64,000 nucleotides of DNA from Billgrantia zhangzhouensis (GCF_021404465.1 NZ_JABFTT010000003.1:186001-250000), one strand, 5' to 3'. Positions 53,972 to 63,820 are shown, counted from the first letter of the stretch. The notes: generated by a model not told the origin, from the sequence alone. Numbers and translations are program-made.

Positions 53972-54616
53972 ATGCCGACCTGCCCGCTATGCACTGGCAC
54001 TCGTTCGCGCCATTTTCATCGCGATGCGAGACGCGACTACTACCGTTGCGAGAACTGCCGGCTGGCGTTCGTACCACCGGAGCAGCGCCTGTCGCCCGAG
54101 CAAGAGAAAGCGGTCTACGACCAGCACGAGAACCTCCCCGACGACCCTGGCTATCGCCGTTTCCTGTCGCGCCTGTTCGATCCGCTCGAACGTCGGCTGG
54201 CACCGGGTGCTCGCGGGCTCGACTTCGGTGCCGGTCCTGGGCCGACGCTGTCGCTGATGTTCGAGGAGGCGGGCTATCCGATGGCCATCTACGATCCTTT
54301 CTACGCGCCGGATCCCGCCGTCCTCAAGCGCCGCTACGATTTCATTACCGCCACCGAAGTAGTGGAGCATTTGTTCGCACCGGGACGTGAGCTCGAGCGC
54401 CTTGCGACTCTGCTGCCCGAAGGGGGCTGGCTGGGCCTGATGACCAAACGTGTTACCAGCGAGGAGGCCTTCGCCCGCTGGCACTACATACTCGATCCGA
54501 CCCATGTGTGTTTCTTCAGCGAAGCGAGCTTCGAGTGGCTGGCGGAGCGGCTCGGCATGAACGTCGAGTTTCCCGCCGCAGATATTGCGCTGTTCCAGAA
54601 ACGTTCTGTTCGCTGA
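53972..54616 (+). CDS. Class I SAM methyltransferase with N-terminal zinc ribbon
   Basis: 214 residues. An N-terminal CPLC...CENC zinc ribbon (residues 3-28) is followed by a methyltransferase domain whose motif I is GLDFGAGPGPTLSLM, with a later TATEVVEHLFAPGREL block. The combination is like methyltransferase_23-type proteins that modify small molecules or cell-surface sugars. AAAGGAT precedes ATG 53972. It is divergent from the VOC gene. Confidence 0.8.
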   Translation: MPTCPLCTGTRSRHFHRDARRDYYRCENCRLAFVPPEQRLSPEQEKAVYDQHENLPDDPGYRRFLSRLFDPLERRLAPGARGLDFGAGPGPTLSLMFEEAGYPMAIYDPFYAPDPAVLKRRYDFITATEVVEHLFAPGRELERLATLLPEGGWLGLMTKRVTSEEAFARWHYILDPTHVCFFSEASFEWLAERLGMNVEFPAADIALFQKRSVR

Positions 54617-54621
54617 CGTTC

Positions 54622-54663
54622 TTGATGTCCATCAATTTTCCCTTGCCGCGACTGACCTAGAGT
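54622..54663 (+). promoter_or_regulatory. FNR/ANR box and -10 element of the arc operon
   Basis: TTGAT-GTCC-ATCAA at 54622-54635 is a perfect FNR/ANR site. A -10-like TAGAGT lies at 54658-54663, which places the start of transcription near 54670. The box is then centred at -41.5, the class II activating position. The arc operon should be switched on at low oxygen. Confidence 0.8.
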
Positions 54664-54745
54664 CATAGGGCAGACAAGCGCGTCGATGCCTTCCTGCGAT
54701 TGGCGGGTGTGTCCCGCGCAGCATGGCGATGCCAGGGGAGGGAAT

Positions 54746-56185
54746 ATGGGTAACGCGGAGGTGGTAGCCAGCAAGAGCGAGAAGCGATTTCGTTTTCCGA
54801 CTGCCTTTACCATTCTGTTTGGCTTGACGATCCTGGCGGCGGTACTGACCTGGGTCGTGCCGGCAGGTCAGTACGAGAGGGCATACGACGAGTCGCTGGG
54901 GCGCGAGGTCACCGTAGTGGGCAGCTACCAGCAGGTCGAGGCCAACCCACAGAATGCTTGGGACGTGCTGATGGCGCCCGTGGCCGGCTTGTACGACCCC
55001 GGCAGCTACGAGGCCAATGCGATCGACGTTGCCCTGTTCGTTCTGATCATTGGGGGCTTCATTGGCGTAGTCACGGCCACCGGTGCCATCGATGCCGGTG
55101 TCGGGCGTGCCATGAAACGCATGGCAGGACACGAAAAGTGGATGATTCCGCTGCTAATGGGGCTCTTCGCCCTGGGCGGCACGACGTATGGAATGGCCGA
55201 GGAGACGCTGGCCTTCTACATGCTGTTGATCCCCATCATCATTGCTGCGGGATACGACTCGGTGACGGCAGTGGCGATCATTCTGTTGGGTGCGGGGGTC
55301 GGGGTGCTGGGCTCGACGGTCAACGCCTTCGCCACGGTCATCGCTTCCGATGCTGCCGGCATACCCTTCACCGACGGCCTGACCCTCAGGCTTGTGATCC
55401 TGGTGCTGTGCTTCGTCGCCACCGTACTCTATGTGATGCGCTACGCGGCCAAGGTCAAACGAAACCCCGAGGTTTCCATCGTCGGCGACCGGCGCGAAGC
55501 GGACCGAGAATATTTCCTGAGCCAGCGGAGCGCGGAAGAACTTCCTTTCACTCGTACTCGCAAGCTGGTGCTCGCCCTGTTTGCCGCCACTTTCCTGATC
55601 ATGGTGTGGGGAGTGCTGATGGCCGGCTGGTGGATGGGCGAGATGACGGCGCTCTTCCTGGCGGCCAGTCTGGTCATCGGCGTGACGGCCCGCCTGGGAG
55701 AGGTGCGTTTCGTGGAATCCTTCGTCGGCGGTGCCAAGGAACTGCTGGGCGTGGCGCTGATCATCGGTCTGGCGCGGGGCATCGTGGTCATCATGGATGC
55801 TGGTCTCATCACCGATACCATTCTGCATTGGTCCGAGGAGCGGGTGAGCGGCCTCTCCAACGTTGCCTTCATCAACGTCATGTACTGGCTTCAAATCATG
55901 ATGTCGTTCTTCGTCCCCTCCTCCTCGGGGCTGGCCGTAATGAGCATGCCGGTGCTGGCACCGATGGCCGACTTTGCGGGAGTAGGGCGAGACCTGGTGG
56001 TAACGGCCTACCAATCCGCGAATGGCCTGGTCAATCTGATCAATCCGACCTTTGCCGTGGTCATGGGGGCGTTGGCGATAGGGCGTGTGCCTTATGAACG
56101 CTGGCTGCGCTTCATGTGGCCGCTGCTGGTGATTCTTACTCTGGTCATCCTCGGCTGTCTGAGTCTGGCGGCAATGCTGGGGTGA
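54746..56185 (+). CDS. arcD: Arginine/ornithine antiporter candidate of the YfcC/DcuC-like family
   Basis: 479 residues, twelve or so helices. The ALFVLIIGGFIGVVTATGAIDAG and FFVPSSSGLAVMSMPVLAP blocks are those of the YfcC/C4-dicarboxylate carrier group, not the amino-acid-polyamine ArcD of Pseudomonas. Its place just ahead of arcA and arcC behind an ANR box makes arginine-ornithine exchange the likely role. ATG 54746 follows GGGGAGGG. Confidence 0.8.
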   Translation: MGNAEVVASKSEKRFRFPTAFTILFGLTILAAVLTWVVPAGQYERAYDESLGREVTVVGSYQQVEANPQNAWDVLMAPVAGLYDPGSYEANAIDVALFVLIIGGFIGVVTATGAIDAGVGRAMKRMAGHEKWMIPLLMGLFALGGTTYGMAEETLAFYMLLIPIIIAAGYDSVTAVAIILLGAGVGVLGSTVNAFATVIASDAAGIPFTDGLTLRLVILVLCFVATVLYVMRYAAKVKRNPEVSIVGDRREADREYFLSQRSAEELPFTRTRKLVLALFAATFLIMVWGVLMAGWWMGEMTALFLAASLVIGVTARLGEVRFVESFVGGAKELLGVALIIGLARGIVVIMDAGLITDTILHWSEERVSGLSNVAFINVMYWLQIMMSFFVPSSSGLAVMSMPVLAPMADFAGVGRDLVVTAYQSANGLVNLINPTFAVVMGALAIGRVPYERWLRFMWPLLVILTLVILGCLSLAAMLG

Positions 56186-56297
56186 GTCACTGCAAGGTAT
56201 CGAATAATGCGTGCACGGCCACCTGCCGGTTCGAGGCGTAACTAGGCAGTTAGCCACTAACGCAACCGTTGGCGAGACATGCAAAAGGAGGCGTCCC

Positions 56298-57545
56298 ATG
56301 TCGATGCTGCTAGGCGTACATTCCGAAGTCGGCACATTGCACAAGGTGCTGGTTTGCTCGCCGGGGCTTGCCCACCAGCGTCTGACGCCGGGCAATTGCC
56401 ACGAGCTATTGTTCGACGACGTGCTGTGGGTCAGCCAGGCCAAGCGCGACCACTTCGATTTCGTGACCAAGATGCGTGAGCGTGGGGTGGAAGTGCTGGA
56501 GATGCACAACCTGCTGGCCGATATTTTGAAAAGCGCTGACGCAAGAAAGTGGGTGTTGGATCGCAAGATTACTCCCGATCTCGTCGGGGTCGGGCTGGCA
56601 GACGAAGTTCGCGCGTGGCTGGACGAAATGGAAGCAAGGCAACTGGCGACCTATCTCATCGGCGGCATCTCGGGTGCCGACCTTCCCGAGACGCAAGGGG
56701 CGGAAGTGCTGAAGATGTTTCGTGATTACCTGGGGCATTCGAGCTTCCTCCTACCGCCTCTACCAAATACCGTCTTTACCCGGGATACGACCTGCTGGAT
56801 CTATGGCGGGGTCACGCTGAACCCGATGTACTGGGAGGCCAGACGGCAGGAAACGCTGCTGACCACGGCCATCTATCGCTTCCATCCCTCCTTTACCGAC
56901 GCGGAGTTCCGAACTTGGTATGGCGACCCTGAGCGCTATCATGGGCTGGCCACGCTGGAGGGGGGCGACGTGATGCCGCTTGGCAAGGGCATCGTCCTGA
57001 TCGGTATGGGGGAGCGCACGTCGCGACAAGCCATCGGTCAACTGGCCCAGTCTCTCTTCGATGCCGAGGCCGCGGAGCGAATCATCGTCGCCGGGCTGCC
57101 AAGATCCCGTGCCGCCATGCATCTGGATACCGTATTCAGCTTCTGCGATCGTGACCTGGTTACGGTATTTCCTGAGGTGGTGCAGGGAATCGTGACATTC
57201 AGCTTGCGTCCCGACGAGAGTAAGCCCGGCGGCATCGACCTGCGTCGCGAAACCTTGCCGTTCCTGGACGTCGTTGCCGAAGCGCTTGGCCTGAAGGCAC
57301 TGCGTGTCGTCGAGACTGGAGGCGACTGGTTCGAATCGGAGCGTGAGCAGTGGGACGACGGCAACAACGTCGTGGCGATCGAGCCCGGCGTAGTGATCGG
57401 CTATGACCGCAATACCTACACCAATACCCTGCTGCGCAAGGCCGGGGTGGAGGTGATCACCATCGACGCGAGCGAACTGGGCCGTGGGCGCGGCGGCGGT
57501 CATTGCATGACCTGCCCCATTGTGCGTGATCCGATCGACTACTGA
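56298..57545 (+). CDS. arcA: Arginine deiminase
   Basis: 415 residues. The nucleophile is probably Cys403 in [14 protein letters not shown]. Guanidinium-binding residues are in [24 protein letters not shown] and [11 protein letters not shown]. It converts arginine to citrulline and ammonia. AAAAGGAGG precedes ATG 56298. It is second in the arc operon. Confidence 0.97.
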   Translation: MSMLLGVHSEVGTLHKVLVCSPGLAHQRLTPGNCHELLFDDVLWVSQAKRDHFDFVTKMRERGVEVLEMHNLLADILKSADARKWVLDRKITPDLVGVGLADEVRAWLDEMEARQLATYLIGGISGADLPETQGAEVLKMFRDYLGHSSFLLPPLPNTVFTRDTTCWIYGGVTLNPMYWEARRQETLLTTAIYRFHPSFTDAEFRTWYGDPERYHGLATLEGGDVMPLGKGIVLIGMGERTSRQAIGQLAQSLFDAEAAERIIVAGLPRSRAAMHLDTVFSFCDRDLVTVFPEVVQGIVTFSLRPDESKPGGIDLRRETLPFLDVVAEALGLKALRVVETGGDWFESEREQWDDGNNVVAIEPGVVIGYDRNTYTNTLLRKAGVEVITIDASELGRGRGGGHCMTCPIVRDPIDY

Positions 57546-57569
57546 CCGAAGGTCAAGGAGAACAATGGC

Positions 57570-58499
57570 ATGCGTATCGTGATTGCCCTCGGGGGCAATG
57601 CGCTGCTGCGCCGAGGCGAACCCATGACGGCTGAAGCCCAGCGTGCCAATATCGGTGTCGCCTGCGAGCAGATCGCCAAGGTGGCTGCGGGCAATGAGCT
57701 GGTCATCGCCCATGGGAACGGGCCACAGGTAGGACTGCTGGCATTGCAAGGAGCGGCCTATACCGCTGTCACCCCCTATCCACTGGATGTGTTGGGTGCG
57801 GAAACGGAGGGCATGATCGGCTACCTGATCGAGCAGGAGCTCGGGAACCGCCTGCCCGCCGAGGTACCTTTCGCCACTCTGTTGACGCAAGTGGAGGTCG
57901 AGCCCGACGATCCTGCCTTTCAGCATCCCAGCAAACCGATTGGCCCGGTCTACTCGGCGGACGAAGCCGAACGCTTGGCTAGGGAAAAAGGGTGGAGCAT
58001 CGCGCCGGATGGCGATAGGTTCCGTCGGGTCGTGCCGAGCCCACGCCCCAAGCGGATCTTTGAACTCAGGCCGATAAGGTGGCTGCTGGAGAAGGGCTCT
58101 ATCGTCATCTGCGCTGGCGGGGGAGGTATTCCTGTCGTCTACGATGAGAACCACAAGCTGCACGGAGTCGAGGCGGTGATCGATAAGGACCTTTGTTCTG
58201 CGCTGCTGGCTGAGCAATTGCAAGCCGACCTGCTGGTCATTGCCACCGATGTCGACGCGGCATACGTCAATTGGAGCGATCCGAGCCGCAAGGCCATCGC
58301 CAATGCACATCCGGATGCCTTGGAGGCGATTGAGTTCGCTGCCGGTTCGATGGGGCCCAAAGTCGAAGCGGCTTGTGGCTTTGCCAGGCGTACCGGCAAC
58401 GAGGCGGTGATCGGCACATTAGCCGACATCGAGGCAATCGTACGTGGTCATGGGGGCACCCGGATCAGCGATGCGGCTGCCGGGCTCACCTATCGCTAG
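57570..58499 (+). CDS. arcC: Carbamate kinase
   Basis: 309 residues with [42 protein letters not shown] and [10 protein letters not shown]. It makes ATP from carbamoyl phosphate and ADP. It follows arcA by 24 bases with no arcB between them, so citrulline phosphorolysis must depend on an ornithine carbamoyltransferase encoded elsewhere. Confidence 0.96.
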   Translation: MRIVIALGGNALLRRGEPMTAEAQRANIGVACEQIAKVAAGNELVIAHGNGPQVGLLALQGAAYTAVTPYPLDVLGAETEGMIGYLIEQELGNRLPAEVPFATLLTQVEVEPDDPAFQHPSKPIGPVYSADEAERLAREKGWSIAPDGDRFRRVVPSPRPKRIFELRPIRWLLEKGSIVICAGGGGIPVVYDENHKLHGVEAVIDKDLCSALLAEQLQADLLVIATDVDAAYVNWSDPSRKAIANAHPDALEAIEFAAGSMGPKVEAACGFARRTGNEAVIGTLADIEAIVRGHGGTRISDAAAGLTYR

Positions 58500-58591
58500 C
58501 CGGGCTGGGTATTCGAAAGAAAAAATTTGTCGAATTGTAGTCGATCGTCGAGATAATACTCGGGTTGTCTTTGCTGGCTCCAACAAAGCAA

Positions 58592-58619
58592 TTGACTTGG
58601 TGCGTGATAGTCGTATGAT
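58592..58619 (+). promoter_or_regulatory. Sigma-70-type promoter upstream of the MFS gene
   Basis: TTGACT (58592-58597) and TATGAT (58614-58619) are separated by 16 bases, close to consensus. Transcription would start near 58626, leaving a leader of about 110 bases. Confidence 0.6.
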
Positions 58620-58626
58620 TCGCGCC

Positions 58627-58669
58627 GCCCCGATCGAGAGTTGGCTATTTTTCGATGCCGTGCAGGGGC
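58627..58669 (+). promoter_or_regulatory. Structured leader with nested inverted repeats
   Basis: GCCCC (58627-58631) pairs with GGGGC (58665-58669), and ATCGA (58633-58637) with TCGAT (58652-58656) inside it. It lies at the very start of the predicted transcript. It could be a translational or stability element, or chance. Confidence 0.35.
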
Positions 58670-58738
58670 TATGGGCAGCGTTCCACGACGCTTTCTGTCA
58701 TCTTTCCATACTTCCACATGCTGTCGAGAGGCACGCTC

Positions 58739-60157
58739 ATGTCGCGGCAACTGCTGGCCATGGCTCTGGCTCCCCTGCTGGGGCTCTTCATCCTGGGGAT
58801 CGGCAACGGCTTCCTGGCCACGCTGATTACCCTGCGGCTGGATGCGGCCGGCGAATCGCCGGTGGTCATTGGCTGGGTCTCCTCGGCGTACTTCATCGGC
58901 CTGGCACTGGGGGCGATGTTCAACGACCGATTGTTGCTGCGTATCGGCCACATCCGTGCCTATGGCAGCTTCGCTTCACTGGTGGCGGTCACGGTGTTGC
59001 TGCAGGCCCTGATCTTCGATCCCTGGGCCTGGTTCGGCTTACGCCTGATCGGCGGCTGGGCCACCGTGGGGGTCTATCTGGTCATCGAAAGCTGGCTGCT
59101 CACCTCCGGTGACCAGAAAGTACGCGGTAGGCTGCTCGCGCTCTACATGATCTCGTTGTATGCGGCTGGGGTGATCGGTCAATTGTTGCTCGGTGTCACC
59201 GATGCCATGGGCGAGGCCGCGCCGTTCATGGTGATCGGCATGTTGGCGTCGCTGTCGGTGTTGCCGATGGCGATGATCCCCCGAGTGTCGCCGCTCATCG
59301 ATCATGCCGAGCCGCTGTCGCCGATGCGCCTGATCACGCTCACGCCCACCGGGGTGATGGGCAGTTTCGGCTCCGGTCTGGCAGTCGCCGCCGTCTATAC
59401 GCTGCTGCCGCTCTATCTCCAGCGCATCGGTCTTACGGTGGCGCAGGTCGGTCAGATGATGGCGGTGGTCGTGCTCGGCGCCATGCTGCTGCAGTATCCC
59501 ATCGGGCGCTGGTCCGACCGCCACGATCGCCAGATCGTGCTGATCATGATCGGGGCCTTCTGCACCCTGATCTCTGCCGGCATGCTGCTGCTGCCGCTCA
59601 ACCCCTGGGTGCTGGCCGCGCTGCTGTTCCTGCTGGGTGGCGGTGTCTTTGCCCTTTATCCGGTGGCGGTCAGCCATGCCGCCGACCGCGCGCCGGCGGG
59701 GGCGCTGGTGCGCATGAGCCAGGGCCTGCTGCTGATCAATGCTATCGGCTCGACGGTCAGCCCTCCGTTGATTTCGCCGGCCATGGCCTGGATTGGCGAC
59801 GCCGGGTTGTTCTGGGCCTTCGGTGGGCTGGGGCTGTTCCTGGTTGGCTTCTTCGCCTGGCGGCGTAACGTGCGTCCCGCACCGGTGCCGGTGGCGCCCT
59901 TTGCTCCTACGACGCCAATGTCTTCGGTGGGTGCCGAGCTGGCCGTGACCGAGGAACTGGTGCAGGGTGCCATCGAGCACGAGCACGTGGAGGATCTCTC
60001 CAACCTCGTGCCTGAAGTAGAGGTGGCCGAGCCCGTGGTTGGCCCGCCGCCGCCGGACGAGCCGCGTATCGCTTTCTATCACGACGAAGACGCTCTCCCT
60101 CAGGTGGACGAAGACGAGCGAACGGAGGTGCCGCTGGACGGCGATAGCCGTCGCTGA
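58739..60157 (+). CDS. MFS transporter with acidic C-terminal tail
   Basis: 472 residues, twelve helices (about 5-395), MFS loop motif GRWSDRHDRQ between helices 8 and 9. It resembles YcaD-type exporters. A hydrophilic, acidic C-terminal tail of about 75 residues (EHEHVEDLSNLVPEVEVAEP and on) is unusual for the family. AGAGG lies eight bases before ATG 58739; in-frame ATGs at 58655 and 58718 lack ribosome sites. The substrate is unknown. Confidence 0.82.
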   Translation: MSRQLLAMALAPLLGLFILGIGNGFLATLITLRLDAAGESPVVIGWVSSAYFIGLALGAMFNDRLLLRIGHIRAYGSFASLVAVTVLLQALIFDPWAWFGLRLIGGWATVGVYLVIESWLLTSGDQKVRGRLLALYMISLYAAGVIGQLLLGVTDAMGEAAPFMVIGMLASLSVLPMAMIPRVSPLIDHAEPLSPMRLITLTPTGVMGSFGSGLAVAAVYTLLPLYLQRIGLTVAQVGQMMAVVVLGAMLLQYPIGRWSDRHDRQIVLIMIGAFCTLISAGMLLLPLNPWVLAALLFLLGGGVFALYPVAVSHAADRAPAGALVRMSQGLLLINAIGSTVSPPLISPAMAWIGDAGLFWAFGGLGLFLVGFFAWRRNVRPAPVPVAPFAPTTPMSSVGAELAVTEELVQGAIEHEHVEDLSNLVPEVEVAEPVVGPPPPDEPRIAFYHDEDALPQVDEDERTEVPLDGDSRR

Positions 60158-60178
60158 TTCCACGAGCGAACTCGGAAG

Positions 60179-60208
60179 CGCCCGGTGCCACGATGGCCCC
60201 GGGCGTTT
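60179..60208 (+). terminator. Terminator after the MFS gene
   Basis: CGCCCGG (60179-60185) pairs with CCGGGCG (60199-60205), continued by an inner GCCA/TGGC stem around a CGA loop, then TTT. It ends the MFS transcript before the fatty-acid genes. Confidence 0.7.
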
Positions 60209-60274
60209 CGCTATGGGGGAACGACGACAGGGCATAGCCGCAGGGGGGCGACCTAGGGATAATGGTTAACGAAA

Positions 60275-60295
60275 AGTAGTGAATCTACTATCACT
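60275..60295. promoter_or_regulatory. Small dyads upstream of the acyl-CoA dehydrogenase gene
   Basis: AGTAG-N5-CTACT (60275-60289) overlaps AGTGA...TCACT (60278-60282 and 60291-60295) in an A/T-rich patch 26-46 bases before the start codon. Its position suits a repressor operator. No known fatty-acid regulator consensus was matched. Confidence 0.35.
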
Positions 60296-60320
60296 GTTAT
60301 CATTTTCCTGAGGTGGTGCC

Positions 60321-62102
60321 ATGTCTCCCTTTGCCGCTCCCGTTCGTGATCTTCGCTTCGTGCTCGAGGAACTGCTCGAGTATCGCTCACTCGAGCTACC
60401 TGGCTTCGACGAGACCAGCCCCGACCTGGTCGAGGCGGTGCTGGAGGAAGCCGCCAAGCTGGCCGGCGAGGTGTGGGCTCCGCTCAATGCCAGCGGTGAC
60501 CGCCAGGGCTGCGTGCGTCGTGAAGATGGCGGCGTGACCCTGCCGGATGGTTTCGCCGAGGCCTACCAAGCTTATGTGGAAGGCGGCTGGAACGGCATCG
60601 GCGTGTCCCAGGCGCTGGGTGGCCAGGGGCTTCCCGAGGTGGTGGCGAGTAGCGTGCAGGAGATGCTGCATGGCGCCAACATGGCGCTGGGGCTGTGCCC
60701 GATGCTCACCGCCGGGGCTATCGAGGCGCTGGCCCACCACGGCAGCGATGCGCTCAAGGAGACCTACCTGCCCAGGCTGGTCGAGGGCAGTTGGACCGGC
60801 ACCATGAACCTCACCGAGCCCCAGGCCGGCTCCGACCTTTCCAGGGTGCGTACTCGAGCCGTGCCTGAAGACAATCATTACCGCTTGTTCGGGCAGAAGA
60901 TTTTCATCACTTGGGGCGAGCACGACGCCAGCGAGAACATCATCCACCTGGTGCTGGCGCGCAAGCCCGATGCTCCCGAGGGCAACAAGGGCATCTCGCT
61001 GTTCCTGGTGCCGAAATTCCTGGTCAACGAGGACGGCAGCCTGGGCGAGCGCAACGACGTCACCTGTGCTTCCATCGAGCACAAGCTGGGCATTCACGGC
61101 TCGCCCACCTGTACCCTGAGCTTCGGTGAAAACGATGGCGCCATCGGCTACCTGATAGGCGAGGAGGGGCGCGGCCTCAATCATATGTTCACCATGATGA
61201 ACGAGGCGCGCCACAAGGTCGGCGTGCAGGGCATCGGCGTAGCCGAGCGTGCCTGTCAGCACGCCTTCGCCTACGCCCTGGACCGCGTGCAGGGCAAGGC
61301 GCGCGGTTCCGAGGCCACCATCAGCGAGCACCTCGATGTACGCCGCATGCTGCTCTCCATGCGTGCCCGCACCGATGCCCTGCGGGCACTGGCGCTCTAC
61401 TGCGCCGCTCAACTGGACGTGGCGCGCCATGCGGCCGACGCCGTCGAGCGCGAGGCCGCCCAGGCACGGGTCGACGTGCTGATCCCGGTGGTCAAGGCAT
61501 TCTCCACCGACCAGGCCGTGGAAATCGCTTCGCTGGGCGTGCAGGTGCATGGCGGCATGGGTTATATCGAAGAGACCGGCGCCGCCCAACTGCTGCGCGA
61601 CGCTCGTATTGCTCCGATCTATGAGGGCACCAACGGCATCCAGGCCCTCGACCTGACCGGGCGCAAGCTCTCCCGCGACGGCGGTGCGGCGCTGAGCGGG
61701 CTGATCGAGGAGGTTGAGGTTACCGCCGGTGAGCTGCGCTACAACGACGAGCTTGCCGCATTGGGCGAGAGCCTGGCTGCCGGTGCCGCCGACCTGCGTG
61801 CCGCCATGGCCTTGATACTCGAGGCGAGCCGCGATCCGCAGAGTGGAGCCGACGCCATTCAGGCCTACGCCACGCCGTTCCTGGCGCTGGCCGGCCACGT
61901 ATTATGCGCCTGGCAGATGGGGCGCGCGGCGCTCAAGGCCAGTCATGCCCTGGCAGGAGGAAGCAGCGACCCGTTCTATCGGACCAAGCTGGCCACCGCT
62001 GACTTTGCCCTGCGCCAGTGGCTGCCGGCCGGCCGCGCCAACCGCAGCGTGATCGAAGCCGGCATGCAGAGCCTGATCGACTTCCCGGTCACCGCCTCCT
62101 GA
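60321..62102 (+). CDS. Acyl-CoA dehydrogenase (DmdC/FadE5-like, with C-terminal extension)
   Basis: 593 residues, the long class with an extra C-terminal helical domain (about 470-593). The FAD and substrate blocks MNLTEPQAGSDLSRVRT, FITWGEHDASENIIHLV and LRDARIAPIYEGTNGIQALDL are intact; the catalytic Glu would be in IYEGTNG. It introduces a 2,3 double bond into an acyl-CoA. The same subfamily holds 3-methylmercaptopropionyl-CoA dehydrogenase DmdC, so DMSP-derived substrates are possible beside fatty acids. Confidence 0.88.
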   Translation: MSPFAAPVRDLRFVLEELLEYRSLELPGFDETSPDLVEAVLEEAAKLAGEVWAPLNASGDRQGCVRREDGGVTLPDGFAEAYQAYVEGGWNGIGVSQALGGQGLPEVVASSVQEMLHGANMALGLCPMLTAGAIEALAHHGSDALKETYLPRLVEGSWTGTMNLTEPQAGSDLSRVRTRAVPEDNHYRLFGQKIFITWGEHDASENIIHLVLARKPDAPEGNKGISLFLVPKFLVNEDGSLGERNDVTCASIEHKLGIHGSPTCTLSFGENDGAIGYLIGEEGRGLNHMFTMMNEARHKVGVQGIGVAERACQHAFAYALDRVQGKARGSEATISEHLDVRRMLLSMRARTDALRALALYCAAQLDVARHAADAVEREAAQARVDVLIPVVKAFSTDQAVEIASLGVQVHGGMGYIEETGAAQLLRDARIAPIYEGTNGIQALDLTGRKLSRDGGAALSGLIEEVEVTAGELRYNDELAALGESLAAGAADLRAAMALILEASRDPQSGADAIQAYATPFLALAGHVLCAWQMGRAALKASHALAGGSSDPFYRTKLATADFALRQWLPAGRANRSVIEAGMQSLIDFPVTAS

Positions 62103-62188
62103 GGCAGCGGGCACCGATCGGTCGACTCGCCGATCGGTGCCCTTGCGTCCAGCGCTGCACAATAACGAGACCACACTCGGAGCCCACC

Positions 62189-63820
62189 ATGAACGACAGC
62201 ATCTTCGAACAGGACCTGCCCAAGACGCAGGCCAACTTCGTCCCGCTATCCCCGCTGACCTTCATCGAGCGGAGCGCGTCCATCTATCCCGATTATCCGG
62301 CGGTGGTGCATGGCGATATCCGCCGCAACTGGAGCGAGACCTGGGCGCGTTGTCGCCGGCTTGCCTCGGCGCTCGAGAAGCGCGGCATCAAGCCCGGCGA
62401 GACGGTGGCCGTGATGCTGCCCAACGTACCGGCCATGTTCGAGGCACATTTCGGCGTGCCGCTGGCTGGTTGCGTGCTCAACACGCTCAACATTCGCCTC
62501 GACGCTGAGGCCATTGCCTACATGCTCGAGCATGGCGAGGCCCAGGCCGTGCTGGTCGACCCGGAATTCGCCGGGGTGATCGAGGATGCCGTCTCGCGGC
62601 TGGCCATCAAGCCGCTGGTGATCGACGTGGACGATGTCCTGTACGAGGGTGAGTCGCGCCATATTGGTGAGCTGGAATACGAGGCGCTGCTGGCCGAGGG
62701 CGATCCGGACTACGCTTACCAGCTCCCCGAGGACGAATGGCAGGCGATCTCGCTCAACTACACCTCCGGCACCACCGGCAAGCCCAAGGGCGTGGTCTAC
62801 CACCACCGCGGCGCCTACCTCAACGCGGTGAGCAACATCCTCGAGTGGGCCATGCCGCACCATCCGGTCTACCTCTGGACCCTGCCGATGTTTCACTGCA
62901 ACGGCTGGTGCTTCCCCTGGACCATCGCCGCCAACGCCGGTACCAGCGTGTGCCTGCGCAAGGTCGATCCGAAGCGGATCATGGACCTGATCGCCGATGA
63001 AAAGGTGACCCACTTCAGCGGTGCGCCCATCGTGCTCAACGGCCTGGTCAACCTACCGGCGGAGCAGAAACGCGAGTTCGATCACCCGGTGAAGGTCACC
63101 ACCGCCGGGGCCGCGCCTCCCGCCTCGGTGATCGCCGGGGTCGAGACGCTCGGCATCGAGGTGACCCATGTCTACGGTCTCACCGAAGTCTACGGTCCGG
63201 TGACCGTGTGCGCCTGGCGCGAGGCATGGGACGAGCTCTCGCTGGAGCAGCGGGCCAGGATCAAGGCGCGCCAGGGCGTGCGCTACCACATGCTGGAAGC
63301 ACTCTGTGTGGCCGATCCCAACACCCTGGAGCCGGTACCCAAGGATGGCGAGACCATAGGCGAGATCCTGATGCGCGGCAACAACGTGATGAAGGGCTAC
63401 CTGAAGAACGAGGCGGCTACCGAGCAGGCGTTGGAGGGCGGCTGGTATCACACCGGCGATCTCGCCGTATGGCATCCGGACGGCTACATGGAAATCAAGG
63501 ATCGTTCCAAGGACATCATCATCTCCGGCGGCGAGAACATCTCCACCATCGAGGTGGAGGATGTCATCTACTCGTATCCCGCAGTGGAGGAGGTTGCAGT
63601 AGTGGCCAAGCCCGACGAGAAGTGGGGCGAAACGCCCTGTGCCTTCGTCAAGCTCAAGGTGGACTGCGCGGAGGTGACCGAAGCCGATATCATCGAGCAC
63701 TGCCGCCAACATCTGGCGCGCTTCAAGGTACCCAAGACAGTGATCTTCACCGAGCTGCCCAAGACCTCCACCGGCAAGATCCAGAAATTCGTCCTGCGCG
63801 AAGAAGCGCGCAAGCACTGA
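62189..63820 (+). CDS. Acyl-CoA synthetase (AMP-forming, DmdB-like or medium-chain)
   Basis: 543 residues of the ANL family. The P-loop YTSGTTGKPKGVVYHHRG, the A5 motif VYGLTEVYGPVTVC, the WYHTGDLAVWHPDGYMEIKDRSKDIIISGGENIS hinge (shown in parts) and the catalytic Lys in PKTSTGKIQKF are all intact. It activates a carboxylic acid to its CoA ester. Placed between an acyl-CoA dehydrogenase and a hydroxyacyl-CoA dehydrogenase, it feeds beta-oxidation; 3-methylmercaptopropionate is a candidate substrate. Confidence 0.9.
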   Translation: MNDSIFEQDLPKTQANFVPLSPLTFIERSASIYPDYPAVVHGDIRRNWSETWARCRRLASALEKRGIKPGETVAVMLPNVPAMFEAHFGVPLAGCVLNTLNIRLDAEAIAYMLEHGEAQAVLVDPEFAGVIEDAVSRLAIKPLVIDVDDVLYEGESRHIGELEYEALLAEGDPDYAYQLPEDEWQAISLNYTSGTTGKPKGVVYHHRGAYLNAVSNILEWAMPHHPVYLWTLPMFHCNGWCFPWTIAANAGTSVCLRKVDPKRIMDLIADEKVTHFSGAPIVLNGLVNLPAEQKREFDHPVKVTTAGAAPPASVIAGVETLGIEVTHVYGLTEVYGPVTVCAWREAWDELSLEQRARIKARQGVRYHMLEALCVADPNTLEPVPKDGETIGEILMRGNNVMKGYLKNEAATEQALEGGWYHTGDLAVWHPDGYMEIKDRSKDIIISGGENISTIEVEDVIYSYPAVEEVAVVAKPDEKWGETPCAFVKLKVDCAEVTEADIIEHCRQHLARFKVPKTVIFTELPKTSTGKIQKFVLREEARKH

